This document shows positions 20,042-29,993 of a stretch of DNA of 64,000 bases, piece after piece. Below the pieces are notes generated by a model. That model searched no databases. It had not been told where the DNA came from and worked only from the letters and a program-made list of their open reading frames with translations. A program made the position numbers and the translations under genes. Within the stretch, counting starts at the first letter, position 1; every line of letters starts with the position of its first letter. This DNA is from Methylovulum miyakonense HT12 (GTDB lineage Bacteria > Pseudomonadota > Gammaproteobacteria > Methylococcales > Methylomonadaceae): contig NZ_KB913025.1 in assembly GCF_000384075.1 (NCBI RefSeq), positions 4,596,187 to 4,660,186 on the forward strand, in the 5' to 3' direction.

Positions 20042-21500
20042 TTACTTCCGCCAAAATTCCGGCACAAACAAAATGACGATGGAGAAAATTTGCACACGAC
20101 CCAACAGCATAGCGAACGTGCACACACCCGTTTGGAAATCGCTTAGGCCAGCGTAATTGGTGGCCGGGCCGACTTGATTGAGGCCAGGGCCGGCATTGTT
20201 AAAACAAGCAATGATTGCGCTTAACGCACTGATAAAATCCAGGCCGCTAAACAGCAAGGCAAACACCAAAATGACAACGCTGATGAAATATAAAAAGATA
20301 AAACCCATCACGGAAGTGACGATATTATGGCTGATGGCGTTGTCACCGATACGCATGGACCTGATCGCCGCCGGATGGATGAATTTGAACAACTCCATCC
20401 GCGCCTGCTTCATCAGGATAATCGTCCGTATCATACGGATACCACCGCCCGTGGAACCGGAAGACGCCGACAAACAGCTTAAAAACAACATCCACATGGG
20501 CACAAAAATAGGCCATTGGTCAAAATTTTGGGTCGAAAAACCACAATCGGTGGCGATGGTGACCAAGTTAAACGAAGCATGGCGCAGGGCTGTCCAAAAA
20601 TCAGGATAAGTGCCTGAATGGAAAAGCACGGATGCGGCCAGCACGCAACTGCTTAAGACCAACAACAAAAACGCCTTGGCTTCCATGTCATACCAATAGG
20701 GCCGCAATGACCTTTTCTTAAGGGCGATAAAGTGGGAAGCAAAATTGATGGCGGCGACCAATTGGAACACGGTCAAGACAATTTCAATCGGCAGGGATTT
20801 AAAATAACCGACACTGTCGTCATGTGTGGAAGCCCCCCCCCAAACTCATCGCTGAAAAAGCATGGCAAATGGCGTCAAACCAGCCCATACCCGCCAGCTT
20901 CAAGGCAATGATGCACACTACGGTGATCCCGGCGTAAACCATCCACAAGGCCTTTGCGGTCTGGGCGATACGCGGCGGCAAATCCGATTCTTTCACCGAA
21001 CCCGGGGTCTCGGCGATATACAGCTGCATCCCGCCTATGCCCAAAATCGGCAAAATGGCGACCGCAAAAATAATGATGCCCATGCCCGCAATCCAGTTCA
21101 GCTCGTGCCGCCAAAGATTGATGGACATGGGCAGCTTGTCAATCCCGCTCAAGAGGGTCGCCCCCGTGGTGGTCAAGTCTGACACCACTTCAAAATAGGC
21201 ATCGATAAAGCTTAGCTGCGGCATAAAAAACAGCAAAGGCAAGGTGCAGAACACCGGGATCAATGACCAGGTCATCGACACCAGCAAAAACCCTGCCTGC
21301 CGCGAGACTTTTTTGGGGGTCTTCATGGTCGGGAAGAACAGCAGCATACCTGCCGCCAAGGTGATCGGGACAGCCATCAGAAAAGCATCCAAAGCCCCGT
21401 CCCCCGCAATCGCCGAGGTGATCAGGCAAGTCAGCATCACTCCGCTAAAGCCCATGGTCACTAAGCCGAAGATATGGATAATGGTAAAAAGGACATTCAT
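20042..21500 (-). pseudogene. trkH: Trk potassium uptake protein TrkH, frame broken at a run of nine G
   Basis: TrkH is the membrane subunit that moves K+ (with H+) through the Trk system. The first part (21500 to about 20820) reads MNVLFTIIHIFGLVTMGFSG to DAICHAFSAMSLGGGFHT and then stops. The rest reads on in another frame from STHDDSVGYFKSLPIEIVL through to FVPEFWRK at 20042. On the minus strand the break lies in TTT-GGGGGGGGG-CTTCC. Removing one G gives SLGGASTHDDSVGYF, the form expected at a TrkH filter loop, and a protein of about 485 residues, normal for the family. A sequencing or assembly slip, or true slippage at the homopolymer, could explain it. Confidence 0.85.
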
Positions 21501-21580
21501 GGCGGTGTTTTCACAAAGAAATGCGGACGATGTCTGGAGATTGGTTTTGCTTCATTACCCTGCCTTTGGTCACGTTTGGG

Positions 21581-22942
21581 TCAAATCGGTTGGAAGACTT
21601 TTTCGATCTTACAGACCAGTTTCTTATCAATCGCAAACATCACGACGTGGTCGTTTTCTTCGAACACCGTATCATGATGGATAGAAATGACTTGCTGGCT
21701 ACGGATTAAGGCGCCCATGACTATCCCTTCGGGCAAGTTGATGCTGTTGACTTTACGGCCAACCACCGAATTTTCACCGTTGCCATGATGGGCGATCGCT
21801 TCGATAGCCTCGGCGGTGCCGCCACAAAGTGAGCTGACTTGCGCCACGTCACCCCGGCGCACATGTTTGAGGATACTGCCCAATGTCTCTTGGTTAGGCA
21901 ACACCGCGACATCAATGCCAGTCCCCGGGAGCAATTTGCTGTAAGAGATATGGTTTAGCAAACAGATGGCTTTACGGGCACCCAAACTTTTTGCCAATGA
22001 AGCGGAAATGATATTGACGCCGTCATTATTGGTGATGGCACAAAACAAGTCAGTCGATTCAACGGACTCATCAAGCAACAATGCCTCGTCCGCGCAATCA
22101 CCCAACAACACAGTGGTCTTGCTTAGGTCATTGGCAATTTTTTTGGCGCGGCGGCTGTCCTTTTCAATGATCTTGACTTGGTGGTCATTTTCCAGGGCCA
22201 ACGCCAGACGTTTGCCGATATGGCCGCCGCCCGCAATAATGATGCGCTTTAATGGCTGTTCAAGCTTGTTGAGTTCTTTTAAGACCCTCAGGACATCTTT
22301 ACGTGGCGCCACAAAAAACACTTCGTCATCGGTTTCTATGACCGCCTGGCCATTAACAACAACAGGCGTGCCGTTCCTGAAAATAGCGGCGACACGGATT
22401 TTGCCATTGACGAAACGGTCTTTTAACGCCTTGACTTTTTGGCCTGTCAAAAAACCGCCCGCCACCACCTTCACCGAAAATAGCCGCACCAAACCACCGG
22501 CAAAGTCGGAAATATGCAACACACCCGGAAATTCAATCAAATTGCGTATGGCTTCCATGACGATCTGTTCGGGGCTGATGACAAAATCCACCGGGATGCC
22601 TTTGGCGCTGAACAGATGCGGATGGGTCAGATAATCAATGGCCCTGACCCGGGCAATGGTTTTGGGGCGGTTATACAGGGTGTTGATGATCAGGCACGCC
22701 AGCATATTGGTTTCGTCCCGGTCGGTGACGGCGATGACTATATCGGTGTTATGGATGCCCGCCTGTTCGAGCACGCTAGGATGCGCCGCATTGCCGGTCA
22801 CGGTGGCTATGTCGACCCGCTCTTTTAAGGCCTCCAGCAGTTCCGGCTTAAAATCAACGACAACAATATCGTTTTCTTCACTTGCCAGTGCTTCGGCAAC
22901 CGAGGAACCGGTAACGCCAGCACCCAGAATCAATATCTTCAA
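21581..22942 (-). CDS. trkA: Trk system potassium regulatory subunit TrkA
   Basis: TrkA is the cytoplasmic NAD-binding ring protein that gates TrkH. The 453-residue protein has two RCK repeats. The first begins KILILGAGVTGSSVAEAL with an acidic strand VVDFKPELL. The second begins RIIIAGGGHIGKRLALAL. Each is followed by a TrkA-C domain. I choose the TTG at 22942 because MKILILGAG is the family start and AGGGA lies nine bases upstream. An upstream TTG at 22978 would add twelve residues. trkH follows 80 bases downstream on the same strand, so the pair is an operon. Confidence 0.95.
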   Translation of the reverse strand: MKILILGAGVTGSSVAEALASEENDIVVVDFKPELLEALKERVDIATVTGNAAHPSVLEQAGIHNTDIVIAVTDRDETNMLACLIINTLYNRPKTIARVRAIDYLTHPHLFSAKGIPVDFVISPEQIVMEAIRNLIEFPGVLHISDFAGGLVRLFSVKVVAGGFLTGQKVKALKDRFVNGKIRVAAIFRNGTPVVVNGQAVIETDDEVFFVAPRKDVLRVLKELNKLEQPLKRIIIAGGGHIGKRLALALENDHQVKIIEKDSRRAKKIANDLSKTTVLLGDCADEALLLDESVESTDLFCAITNNDGVNIISASLAKSLGARKAICLLNHISYSKLLPGTGIDVAVLPNQETLGSILKHVRRGDVAQVSSLCGGTAEAIEAIAHHGNGENSVVGRKVNSINLPEGIVMGALIRSQQVISIHHDTVFEENDHVVMFAIDKKLVCKIEKVFQPI

Positions 22943-23087
22943 TGTGGTAATCCCTGTATAGATTTTGCAGGAACGCAAAACGGGCGGTTCTACTTTTTGA
23001 GAATGCCGTCACAAAATCCGATAATTATAACGGCAATAACCCGTTGTTTCAATTTGCTTTTGAACTTTTCGGCATAAGCACTTTACT

Positions 23088-23657
23088 TTAATCAAACACC
23101 ACATCTTCATAAATGTCGGCAAGCTGGAATACGGCTTGATAAGCATCATAGCTTACCGTCAATTTTTCTCCGGCATCCAAGGCCGCCGTTTGCCAATCAC
23201 CGTTGCTGTCACGGACAAAATAATCAACCCGCTCACAGTCACTGGCGACGATCAAGTAATAACGCAAACTGGGGATCTTTTGATAAGCCATTAATTTTTC
23301 GCGCCTATCAATCGCGGCGGTACCGGATGACAGCACTTCGGCGAGCAAGCAGGGCTGTTCTTTAAATAAGGGTTCCTTATCATTGGGATCACAGGCCAGC
23401 ATGACATCAGGATAGTAATAGGTTCTACCTTTGTCTATGCTCAGCTTCATATCATTTAAAAATACACCGCAACGGCTTCCTCGTGCCGCCGCCCGTAAAT
23501 GAAAGCCAATGTTCAGGCTAATACGGTTATGGCGTTCATTTGCACCAGCCATCGCATAAATATAGCCGTCAACATACTCATGGCGGCACTCCGCCGTCAG
23601 TTCAAACGCCAGATAATCTTGCTCGCTTATTCTCGCCAGTTTTTCTAATGCACTCAT
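23088..23657 (-). CDS. Uma2-family (DUF820) putative nuclease, copy 4
   Basis: The 189-residue protein has the family layout: ISEQDYLAFELTAECRHEYV, DGYIYAMAGANERHNRISLN, YYYPDVMLACDP, LLAEVLSSGTAAIDRREKL and SLRYYLIVASDCERVDYFVR. The PD and E-x-lysine pattern is present. It is of a different subtype from the copies around kdsA. It lies 25 bases downstream of ubiA on the same strand and could be read through from it. Confidence 0.86.
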   Translation of the reverse strand: MSALEKLARISEQDYLAFELTAECRHEYVDGYIYAMAGANERHNRISLNIGFHLRAAARGSRCGVFLNDMKLSIDKGRTYYYPDVMLACDPNDKEPLFKEQPCLLAEVLSSGTAAIDRREKLMAYQKIPSLRYYLIVASDCERVDYFVRDSNGDWQTAALDAGEKLTVSYDAYQAVFQLADIYEDVVFD

Positions 23658-23682
23658 TTCAACACGCCCATTATGTTTGCCA

Positions 23683-24540
23683 TCAAACCAGATAAGCCCC
23701 TACCAAACCTACAAAAACCGCCATACCAAACCAGTTGTTATTCAAAAATGCCTGAAAACACAAGGCTTTTTCCCGATAAAAAATCAGCTTTTGCTGATAC
23801 ACCGACAGCCCGGCGGCAACCACCAAGCCTAGGTAATACGGCCACTGCAAATGCTCCAGTTGGCCAACGGCAAGCAATAAGGCAATTATGACAGCTTGTA
23901 GTGCAGCAATGATATGGCGGTCATAATCACCAAACAAAATCGCTGTGGATTTGACCCCGATCTTGAGGTCATCGTCCTTATCAACCATCGCGTACATGGT
24001 GTCATACACCAACGCCCATAACATCACCGCCAGATACAACACCCAAGCGACCACCGGGATCGTGTCGGTTTGGGCGGCAAACGCCATCGGCACCGCCCAA
24101 CCAAAGGCCATACCCAAATACGCTTGCGGCAACTGCGTATAACGCTTCATGAACGGATAACTGGCGGCCAGGAACGCGCCCGCAAACGACAGCCAAATGG
24201 TGTAGGCATTCATCAGCAAGACTAAGGCAAACGCGGCCAGGCATAACACCGCAAACACGGCCAAGGCCTCTTTGGGCGAAACCTTGCCCGCCGCAATGGG
24301 CCGCTGTTTGGTGCGCTCCACATGCGGGTCAAAATCGCGGTCAGCATAATCATTAATGACACAACCCGCCGAACGCATCAGCACCACACCCAATACGAAC
24401 ACCGCAAACACCTGCATATCCGGTTTGCCATGGCTGGCAAGCCATAACGCCCACAAGGTAGGCCATAATAAAATCAGGATGCCGATGGGGCGGTCCAAGC
24501 GTGCCAGTAATGCGTATTGTCTGAGCCTTTCGATAATCAT
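23683..24540 (-). CDS. ubiA: 4-hydroxybenzoate polyprenyltransferase
   Basis: UbiA attaches the polyprenyl tail to 4-hydroxybenzoate in ubiquinone synthesis, in the inner membrane. The 285-residue protein is largely hydrophobic, with about eight or nine membrane helices. It carries both Mg-diphosphate motifs: [18 protein letters not shown] (residues about 63-80) and [20 protein letters not shown] (about 185-205). The N-terminus [21 protein letters not shown] is typical. No chorismate lyase gene (ubiC) lies next to it. Confidence 0.95.
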   Translation of the reverse strand: MIIERLRQYALLARLDRPIGILILLWPTLWALWLASHGKPDMQVFAVFVLGVVLMRSAGCVINDYADRDFDPHVERTKQRPIAAGKVSPKEALAVFAVLCLAAFALVLLMNAYTIWLSFAGAFLAASYPFMKRYTQLPQAYLGMAFGWAVPMAFAAQTDTIPVVAWVLYLAVMLWALVYDTMYAMVDKDDDLKIGVKSTAILFGDYDRHIIAALQAVIIALLLAVGQLEHLQWPYYLGLVVAAGLSVYQQKLIFYREKALCFQAFLNNNWFGMAVFVGLVGAYLV

Positions 24541-24664
24541 TGCGGTAACCTGCCGATCGTTTTTCAGCGTATGAATGTGAGTAAAATGCTATTATAGCCC
24601 TTGTTTTGATGAGCGCGCGCCTACCAACCTATTACCAAGCATCAGCGGCAATAACTCCCGCTGA

Positions 24665-25297
<633 letters not shown>

Positions 25298-25315
25298 CCG
25301 TTTACAAACCGATAC

Positions 25316-25669
25316 ATGAAACCCAACGCCGACACTTATTATGCCGCCGCCCTCATCGGCTTTTTTGGGCTGTTCGCCTTATTGATGCTTTGGCATACCG
25401 TGCTAGTGCCTGCCAACCAGTTTCCCGTCGCCCTGGTGTTGCTGGCAACTGTCACCCCTCTGCTGCTACCGATGCGCGGGTTGCTAAGCCGCCATCGCAA
25501 AAGCTGCACCTGGATGGCCTACATCAGCCTGTTCTATTTCATCCACGGCTCCACCGAAGCATACAGCAATGCCGACGAACGGGTTTACGCCTCCTTGGAA
25601 ACCGTCTTCAGCCTGATGTTGTTCCTCGGCACCACCCTTTATTTGCGCTTCGCACCAAAACCTGACTGA
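25316..25669 (+). CDS. DUF2069 small inner-membrane protein
   Basis: The 117-residue protein has four hydrophobic segments and the family motifs RGLLSRHRKSCTWMAYISLF and YFIHGSTEAYSN. Proteins of this family are found in gammaproteobacteria beside wrbA-like and hda genes, the arrangement here. Function is unknown. The hda start follows two bases after its stop. Confidence 0.88.
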   Translation: MKPNADTYYAAALIGFFGLFALLMLWHTVLVPANQFPVALVLLATVTPLLLPMRGLLSRHRKSCTWMAYISLFYFIHGSTEAYSNADERVYASLETVFSLMLFLGTTLYLRFAPKPD

Positions 25670-25671
25670 TT

Positions 25672-26373
25672 ATGGCTGAACAACTACCGGTTAATTTTGA
25701 ATTTAGGGCCAATCAGACGTTCAACGATTTTTTTCCTGGCGGCAACCAAGAAATCATCGGTCACCTAAAAAACACCCTGGAAGGCACTGGCGAACAACAA
25801 ATTTTTATCTGGGGCGAAAGCGGCCTAGGCAAGAGCCATTTGCTGCAAGCCTGCTGCCATCATGCCCACTTGCACAAACTCGATGCCTTTTATTTTTCCT
25901 TGTCATCGGCGGCGGGATTGCCCGACCCGGCGATCCTGGCCGGACTGGACAAATTTGATGTGGTTTGCGTGGACAATATCGAACATATTGGCGGCGATCC
26001 GGTTTGGGAACAGGCATTTTTCAACTTCTTCAACCTGCACCGCAGCCACGAGCATAAACTGATTTTATCCGCCAGTTGCCCGCCGCAAACCATCGCCATT
26101 GATTTGCCGGATTTGAAAACCCGCCTGAACTGGGGCTTGACGCTCAAACTGAAACCTTTGACCGAAAACGACAGCATCAAGGCCCTCATGTTCAAGGCTA
26201 AACACATGGGGTTTGAAATCTCCCCACAAGCCGGACGCTTTTTATTGACCCATTACAACCGGGACTTGGCTTCGTTGTGGAATTTGCTGGACACCTTAGA
26301 CCGCGCATCTTTAGCGGCACAACGCAAGCTCACCCTGCCTTTTCTAAAAAAACTCCTCCAACACCTATTATGA
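25672..26373 (+). CDS. hda: DnaA regulatory inactivator Hda
   Basis: Hda, with the DNA-bound sliding clamp, stimulates ATP hydrolysis by DnaA and so prevents over-initiation. The 233-residue AAA+ protein is DnaA-like: FNDFFPGGNQEIIGHLKN, Walker A IWGESGLGKSHLLQACC, Walker B-like DVVCVDNIEHI, sensor 1 LILSASCPP and the arginine-rich LKTRLNWGLTLKLKPLTE. The N-terminal EQLPVNFEF contains a clamp-binding-type Q-L-P segment. A 22-base perfect palindrome follows directly after its stop. Confidence 0.93.
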   Translation: MAEQLPVNFEFRANQTFNDFFPGGNQEIIGHLKNTLEGTGEQQIFIWGESGLGKSHLLQACCHHAHLHKLDAFYFSLSSAAGLPDPAILAGLDKFDVVCVDNIEHIGGDPVWEQAFFNFFNLHRSHEHKLILSASCPPQTIAIDLPDLKTRLNWGLTLKLKPLTENDSIKALMFKAKHMGFEISPQAGRFLLTHYNRDLASLWNLLDTLDRASLAAQRKLTLPFLKKLLQHLL

Positions 26374-26395
26374 CCGGCAAGGCATGCCTTGCCGG
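26374..26395. repeat. Perfect 22-base palindrome directly after hda
   Basis: The half-site CCGGCAAGGCA is followed by its exact complement, starting at the base after the hda stop. No T-run follows, so a classical terminator is unlikely. It may be a REP-like unit or an RNA 3' end-stabilising hairpin. Confidence 0.6.
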
Positions 26396-26411
26396 AGCCC
26401 GGACAGAAAGT

Positions 26412-26615
26412 TTAAAGCCATAAGTGCTGTAGATACCATCTCTCCACACCAATCACAAGAGGGTACACAGCCACTTGTGGTTGATAGGGTTGCTGGTGTT
26501 TGATGACACCATAACAAATCTGTGCCAGCTTCCGCATGGCGGCTCCCAGAGCTGACATCTTGCTTTTGCCCTTTCCGGTCAGGCGTTCAGCTTGTTCATA
26601 CAGCCTCTTTCCCAT
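26412..26615 (-). pseudogene. IS110-family transposase, C-terminal remnant
   Basis: The minus strand encodes 67 residues containing RLTGKGKSKMSALGAAMRKL, then QICYGVIKHQQPY, the usual C-terminal end of IS110-type (DEDD/transposase_20) transposases. The rest of the transposase is absent upstream (26616 onward), so this is a dead fragment. It marks the left edge of the accessory region that starts after hda. Confidence 0.8.
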
Positions 26616-27294
26616 CGGGGAAGGACTTGGATACCATTCAGTTTTAAGAAAAGGGGCGCATGGGTTTTATCTACTCCTCAGACTTTTCGTCTCAGCCCGC
26701 ATACAAACTCTGATCATGCGCTTTGATATAGTGCTAGCTAAGCAATATATCATTGCTTGGAGAGATACAAGGGCACCGTCTCAGTGTCTGGTTTGAGCCG
26801 CTCTGAAACCTTCGGCTATACCACGTTTGCTAATGTCCAAAGGCTACTTTGACTATTTTGCATTCCAGCATCGTAACGGAATCTGCAAAACTGGGCGGAA
26901 CGTTAGCCCAAGCCTCCATCAGCATGAGGGCCCTCTGTCTAAATTCGCGAAACCTATTGCCACGCATCGCACTGGTAACGCTGGCAGCGTGCGTTGCGGA
27001 CTGCCAAAACCGTACCGGATCGTGCCGCCGCCGTCGCAATACCATCTGGGATATAAATGCGGGCAGGCGCACCGTCAGCCCAACGCAACTGCCGGATGGG
27101 TGGCATAACAGCGGGCTGCACTGACTAACTGTTTGATGGTGACTGAGGTTTCCATCCGCCCGTTTTACCAAAAGGCCTCAAAACACGTATTGGGCCTTTA
27201 TCTTCCCCATCAGTTTTGCAAATCCACATCGCATTGCTCCAAGCGCAGCAATTCTTTTGGTTCATTGCTTCAAAAGCGGCGATTTTTCCTCCGC
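26616..27294. other. Gene-free, probably decayed stretch between the IS110 remnant and the porin promoter
   Basis: Open frames on both strands here (up to 113 codons) have erratic composition and no recognisable motif. I take them as non-coding. A small palindrome AAGCAAT ... ATTGCTT occurs near 26738-26756. The stretch probably consists of degraded mobile or displaced DNA. Confidence 0.45.
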
Positions 27295-27312
27295 ATTGCC
27301 GCTAGTGCGGCA
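27295..27312. promoter_or_regulatory. Candidate activator site (UAS) upstream of the porin gene
   Basis: The sequence ATTGCCGCTAGTGCGGCA shares 16 of 18 positions with the centre of the palindrome at 29890-29915 (ATTGCCGCTACAGCGGCA). It ends 50 bases upstream of the sigma-54 promoter at 27362, a usual distance for an enhancer-binding activator. The nearest encoded activator is the SfnR-like protein at 38824. The assignment is an inference from repetition and placement. Confidence 0.6.
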
Positions 27313-27361
27313 TCAATAATAAAAACAGATAAATTGTCATTAATAAACAATTAGTTATAAA

Positions 27362-27377
27362 TGGCATAAGCTTTGCT
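27362..27377 (+). promoter_or_regulatory. Sigma-54 (-24/-12) promoter of the FadL-type porin gene
   Basis: TGGCATAAGCTTTGCT matches the sigma-54 consensus TGGCACG-N4-TTGCW at all but two positions, with the essential GG and GC ten bases apart. The predicted transcript start is near 27388, about 90 bases before the porin ATG. The candidate activator site at 27295-27312 lies upstream. Confidence 0.75.
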
Positions 27378-27480
27378 CTGAAAGGGTTCAGGCGCAACGC
27401 GTTTGTCTTTCCTAGAATCCCCTTAGGGCAAACCCAACGGACGTCGCCGATATCTGAAAATATTTTAATTGGAGCTTCAA

Positions 27481-28848
27481 ATGTATAGAGAATTGTTTCC
27501 TCCCAAAAATTACCGGCGTATAAATTTATGGCGATTGCAGAAGGTGTCGTTATTGGCGCTAGCGAGTACGGTGTCGCCTGGTGTATTGGCCCTGAATACC
27601 GGAACGGATCTGAACCTGTCTTTAAAACCTATTGCCGGCGGTATGGCCGGCGCGGCTTATACCCGACCGCAAGAAGTTTCCGCCGCATTGTTTGGCAACC
27701 CGGCCACCTTGACCCAGTTTAAAGGCTTTAATTTTGGCTTGGGCGCGGCGCTTCTTGAACCTGTAGTCGACAATTATCAAAGCAACAACGGATTTACTAA
27801 CCATTCCCCCAGCTTGGCGCAGAATTACATTGCGCCGGATGTCGCACTCAGCGGAGAAGTCTTGCCCGGCTTTGTGGTGGGCGGCGGTGTCGCGCTTGAT
27901 TCGGGCTTAGGCGCGGATTACCGCACCCATCCCATCAATGGCGGGGCCGGGCTTGGACTGGGTGGCGCCGGTGCCGGTGGCGCGGCGACATTACCTTTGG
28001 TTGTGGAATTGCTGTCATTTAGTGCCAACGTGGGGGCGGCTTATGAAGTGACGCCAGATTTGTCATTAGGGGCGGCTTTGACGGTAGGGTTTGGTTTGGG
28101 CCAATTCGGAACTACCGGGAATACGAGCGGGCTCGGCGGGTTGTCGGGTGATTTTGGGGGGACTACGTCCAGCGTACATAATATTTCGCTCCGTGGTTCA
28201 TTGGGTGCAACTTACCAGCTCACCGATGATGTGAAGCTAGGTGTTTCGGTCAAGTCCCCTTTGCAATACCACTACCATAACGTATTGTCGACTACAGTAG
28301 GCGGCGGTCAGGAATACCAAAGCGTAAAGCTCGATCAACCCTTGGAGGTCACCTGGGGCATAGCAGCCAATGCAACGCCTAACTTGCTATTGGAGGCGGA
28401 TGTCGCCTGGAAAAACTGGTCGCAATCTTCACTGTATAAGGACGTCTATGATGACCAGTTCCTGGCTATGCTGGGTGGCCAATATAGCCTTGGAAAATGG
28501 CAGCTCCGCTCGGGTTACAGTTATGCCTCGGAGATACTTCGCAATAATCCGAACGGCACTGTTGGCGGCTTTTCAGGACTGGGGACGCTGCCGCTTGATA
28601 CCAATGTCCCCGGGGTTCTTAACAGCAATGATTTGATTAAGGTCGTACAAACGACTTTAGGCCCGGTCGTCTGGGAGCATACCGCCACGGCAGGTCTAGG
28701 ATATGCCTTTACACCCCAGTTTAGGCTGGATGCGTTTGCCGCCTATGCTTTTGAAGGCACAGCAAGCCGCAGCACACTGGCTTTGGGAGATTATCATGTC
28801 ACCAGTAGCGAATGGGCCTTGGGTGCGGGCGCGAATTTCAAATTTTAA
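27481..28848 (+). CDS. OmpP1/FadL-family outer-membrane channel
   Basis: FadL-type proteins are 14-strand barrels that pass hydrophobic compounds through the outer membrane by lateral diffusion. The 455-residue protein has a long signal region (KVSLLALASTVSPGVLAL), then the family start LKPIAGGMAGAAYTRPQEVSAALFGNPATLTQFKG (read in pieces) with the NPA motif. Amphipathic strands alternate through to a C-terminal aromatic WALGAGANFKF, as needed for barrel assembly. I start at the ATG at 27481 with GGAG six bases upstream. It is preceded by a sigma-54 promoter and stands next to sulfone-use genes, so its substrate may be an organosulfur compound (inference). Confidence 0.85.
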   Translation: MYRELFPPKNYRRINLWRLQKVSLLALASTVSPGVLALNTGTDLNLSLKPIAGGMAGAAYTRPQEVSAALFGNPATLTQFKGFNFGLGAALLEPVVDNYQSNNGFTNHSPSLAQNYIAPDVALSGEVLPGFVVGGGVALDSGLGADYRTHPINGGAGLGLGGAGAGGAATLPLVVELLSFSANVGAAYEVTPDLSLGAALTVGFGLGQFGTTGNTSGLGGLSGDFGGTTSSVHNISLRGSLGATYQLTDDVKLGVSVKSPLQYHYHNVLSTTVGGGQEYQSVKLDQPLEVTWGIAANATPNLLLEADVAWKNWSQSSLYKDVYDDQFLAMLGGQYSLGKWQLRSGYSYASEILRNNPNGTVGGFSGLGTLPLDTNVPGVLNSNDLIKVVQTTLGPVVWEHTATAGLGYAFTPQFRLDAFAAYAFEGTASRSTLALGDYHVTSSEWALGAGANFKF

Positions 28849-28857
28849 CGGAGGGAT

Positions 28858-28887
28858 GCCGAATAATCCGCGCTAGGATTATTCGGC
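28858..28887. terminator. Strong hairpin between the converging porin and amidohydrolase genes
   Basis: A perfect 12-base stem, GCCGAATAATCC and its complement, closes a 6-base loop (GCGCTA) ten bases after the porin stop. A clear T-run is lacking on either side. The position between convergent genes suggests a shared transcription end. Confidence 0.65.
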
Positions 28888-28903
28888 AAATCCGGTCTAC
28901 CAG

Positions 28904-29751
28904 TTAAACCCGCAATAAGTGTTTCGCATTTTGATATAACACCCGATCCAACACCTCCTCGTGCAAACCGAGCCGTAGAAAGTCCTCTAGCGTTTGCCCC
29001 ATCGCCCGGAACGGGTACGAGCTGCCAAACAGCAGTTGCCCCTTCATAAAACCGTTGGCCGCTTCCACATACAAGCTTCCGCCCGGCAGAAAAATATACA
29101 TGTCCGGGACGACGTAAACGTTTTCATAGCGAAACGCGACGCCGATCATTTCGTTCACATACGGATAAAAACCGTGGTAGCAGACGATAGGCAAACCTGA
29201 AAAAGCCCTGGCCACCTTGCCGACGGCGACCGGATTGGCATATTCCAAATTCGGCGTGGTCGGCCCTGACATTAAAAACACCGGCACATCCAGTTGTTTG
29301 CAGGCGTCATAAATCGGGTAGAGCGACGGATCATCGGCCTGAATGGGCGGCGCGCCGAATCCGGGTTCTATGTTAATTCCCCTCAATCCCAGCGTGTTCA
29401 CGGCCTTTTCAATTTCTTTGGCGATGCCACGGCTATCCAGCGCTTGCGGGTTGACCGAGGCGATGCCGATCAGCTCCGGGTGCGGCGCGGTAATGTCCCG
29501 GAGGTTTCGTTAGGGATTGTGATGTCGGGCGTATCGCGGCCCACGACGACCGCATGGCGGATACCCACCTCGCGGATTTCCTCGATAAACCCATCCAGGG
29601 TATGCGAACGGACAAAGTGATCGTCCTGTTTGGAGCCCAAGCGGCGGTTAAGCCATTTGGCGGTTTCATATCCGGGGGTTGCCGGCGTTGCGCCATAAAA
29701 ATCATGTAGAAACGCAGGTCGGCTGCGCATATCGATTATCGGTCTGGACAT
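28904..29751 (-). pseudogene. Amidohydrolase-2-type protein, split by a single-base frameshift
   Basis: The first 70 or so codons (from the ATG at 29751, MSRPIIDMRSRPAFLHDFYG) run to TPDITIPNET and then into a premature stop at about 29470. The remainder continues in another frame as LRDITAPHPELIGIASVNP, NTLGLRGINIEPGFGAPPIQ, YHGFYPYVNE, and ends FGSSYPFRAMGQ...NAKHLLRV at 28904. Adding one C near 29510 rejoins the two into about 282 residues. The usual metal ligands HxH are replaced (DMRSR), so the family member may be non-metal or inactive even when intact. A sigma-54 promoter match lies 73 bases upstream. It may be a recent null mutation or a sequencing error. Confidence 0.78.
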
Positions 29752-29823
29752 CTTGTCAATTCTCGGCTTTGGCTAATGTATTGAAGCGATCTTCGCTTCG
29801 GCTGGTGTGCTAGCCACAGAAGC

Positions 29824-29839
29824 AGCAGATATTGTGCCA
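29824..29839 (-). promoter_or_regulatory. Sigma-54 promoter of the amidohydrolase gene (divergent pair, left)
   Basis: On the minus strand TGGCACAATATCTGCT fits TGGCACG-N4-TTGCW with two mismatches and correct GG-GC spacing. The start of the amidohydrolase lies 73 bases downstream. It faces away from the match at 29994, with a palindrome between them. Confidence 0.7.
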
Positions 29840-29889
29840 AATGGCCAGGAGCGGCCTGAATCCTGGGGTTGCCAGATGCTTGTCCAACC

Positions 29890-29915
29890 ACGATTGCCGC
29901 TACAGCGGCAATCGT
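29890..29915. promoter_or_regulatory. 26-base palindrome between divergent sigma-54 promoters, candidate activator site
   Basis: The arms ACGATTGCCGCT and AGCGGCAATCGT are exact complements with a 2-base centre. The site lies 50 bases behind the left promoter and about 79 bases behind the right one. Its core recurs upstream of the porin promoter (27295-27312). That placement is what a shared upstream activator site for an enhancer-binding protein such as the SfnR-like regulator would need. Confidence 0.68.
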
Positions 29916-29993
29916 TGTAATCCGCTGCTGCAACAACGGCATCCAAACCGATAAGGCCATCATTAATCATTTTAAAAACAATGAGTTGAAAGT

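Noticed and set aside
26830-27171. 113-codon minus-strand frame in the gap after hda
   Set aside because: No recognisable domain, a competing frame on the other strand, and a composition unlike the real genes; most likely degraded DNA.
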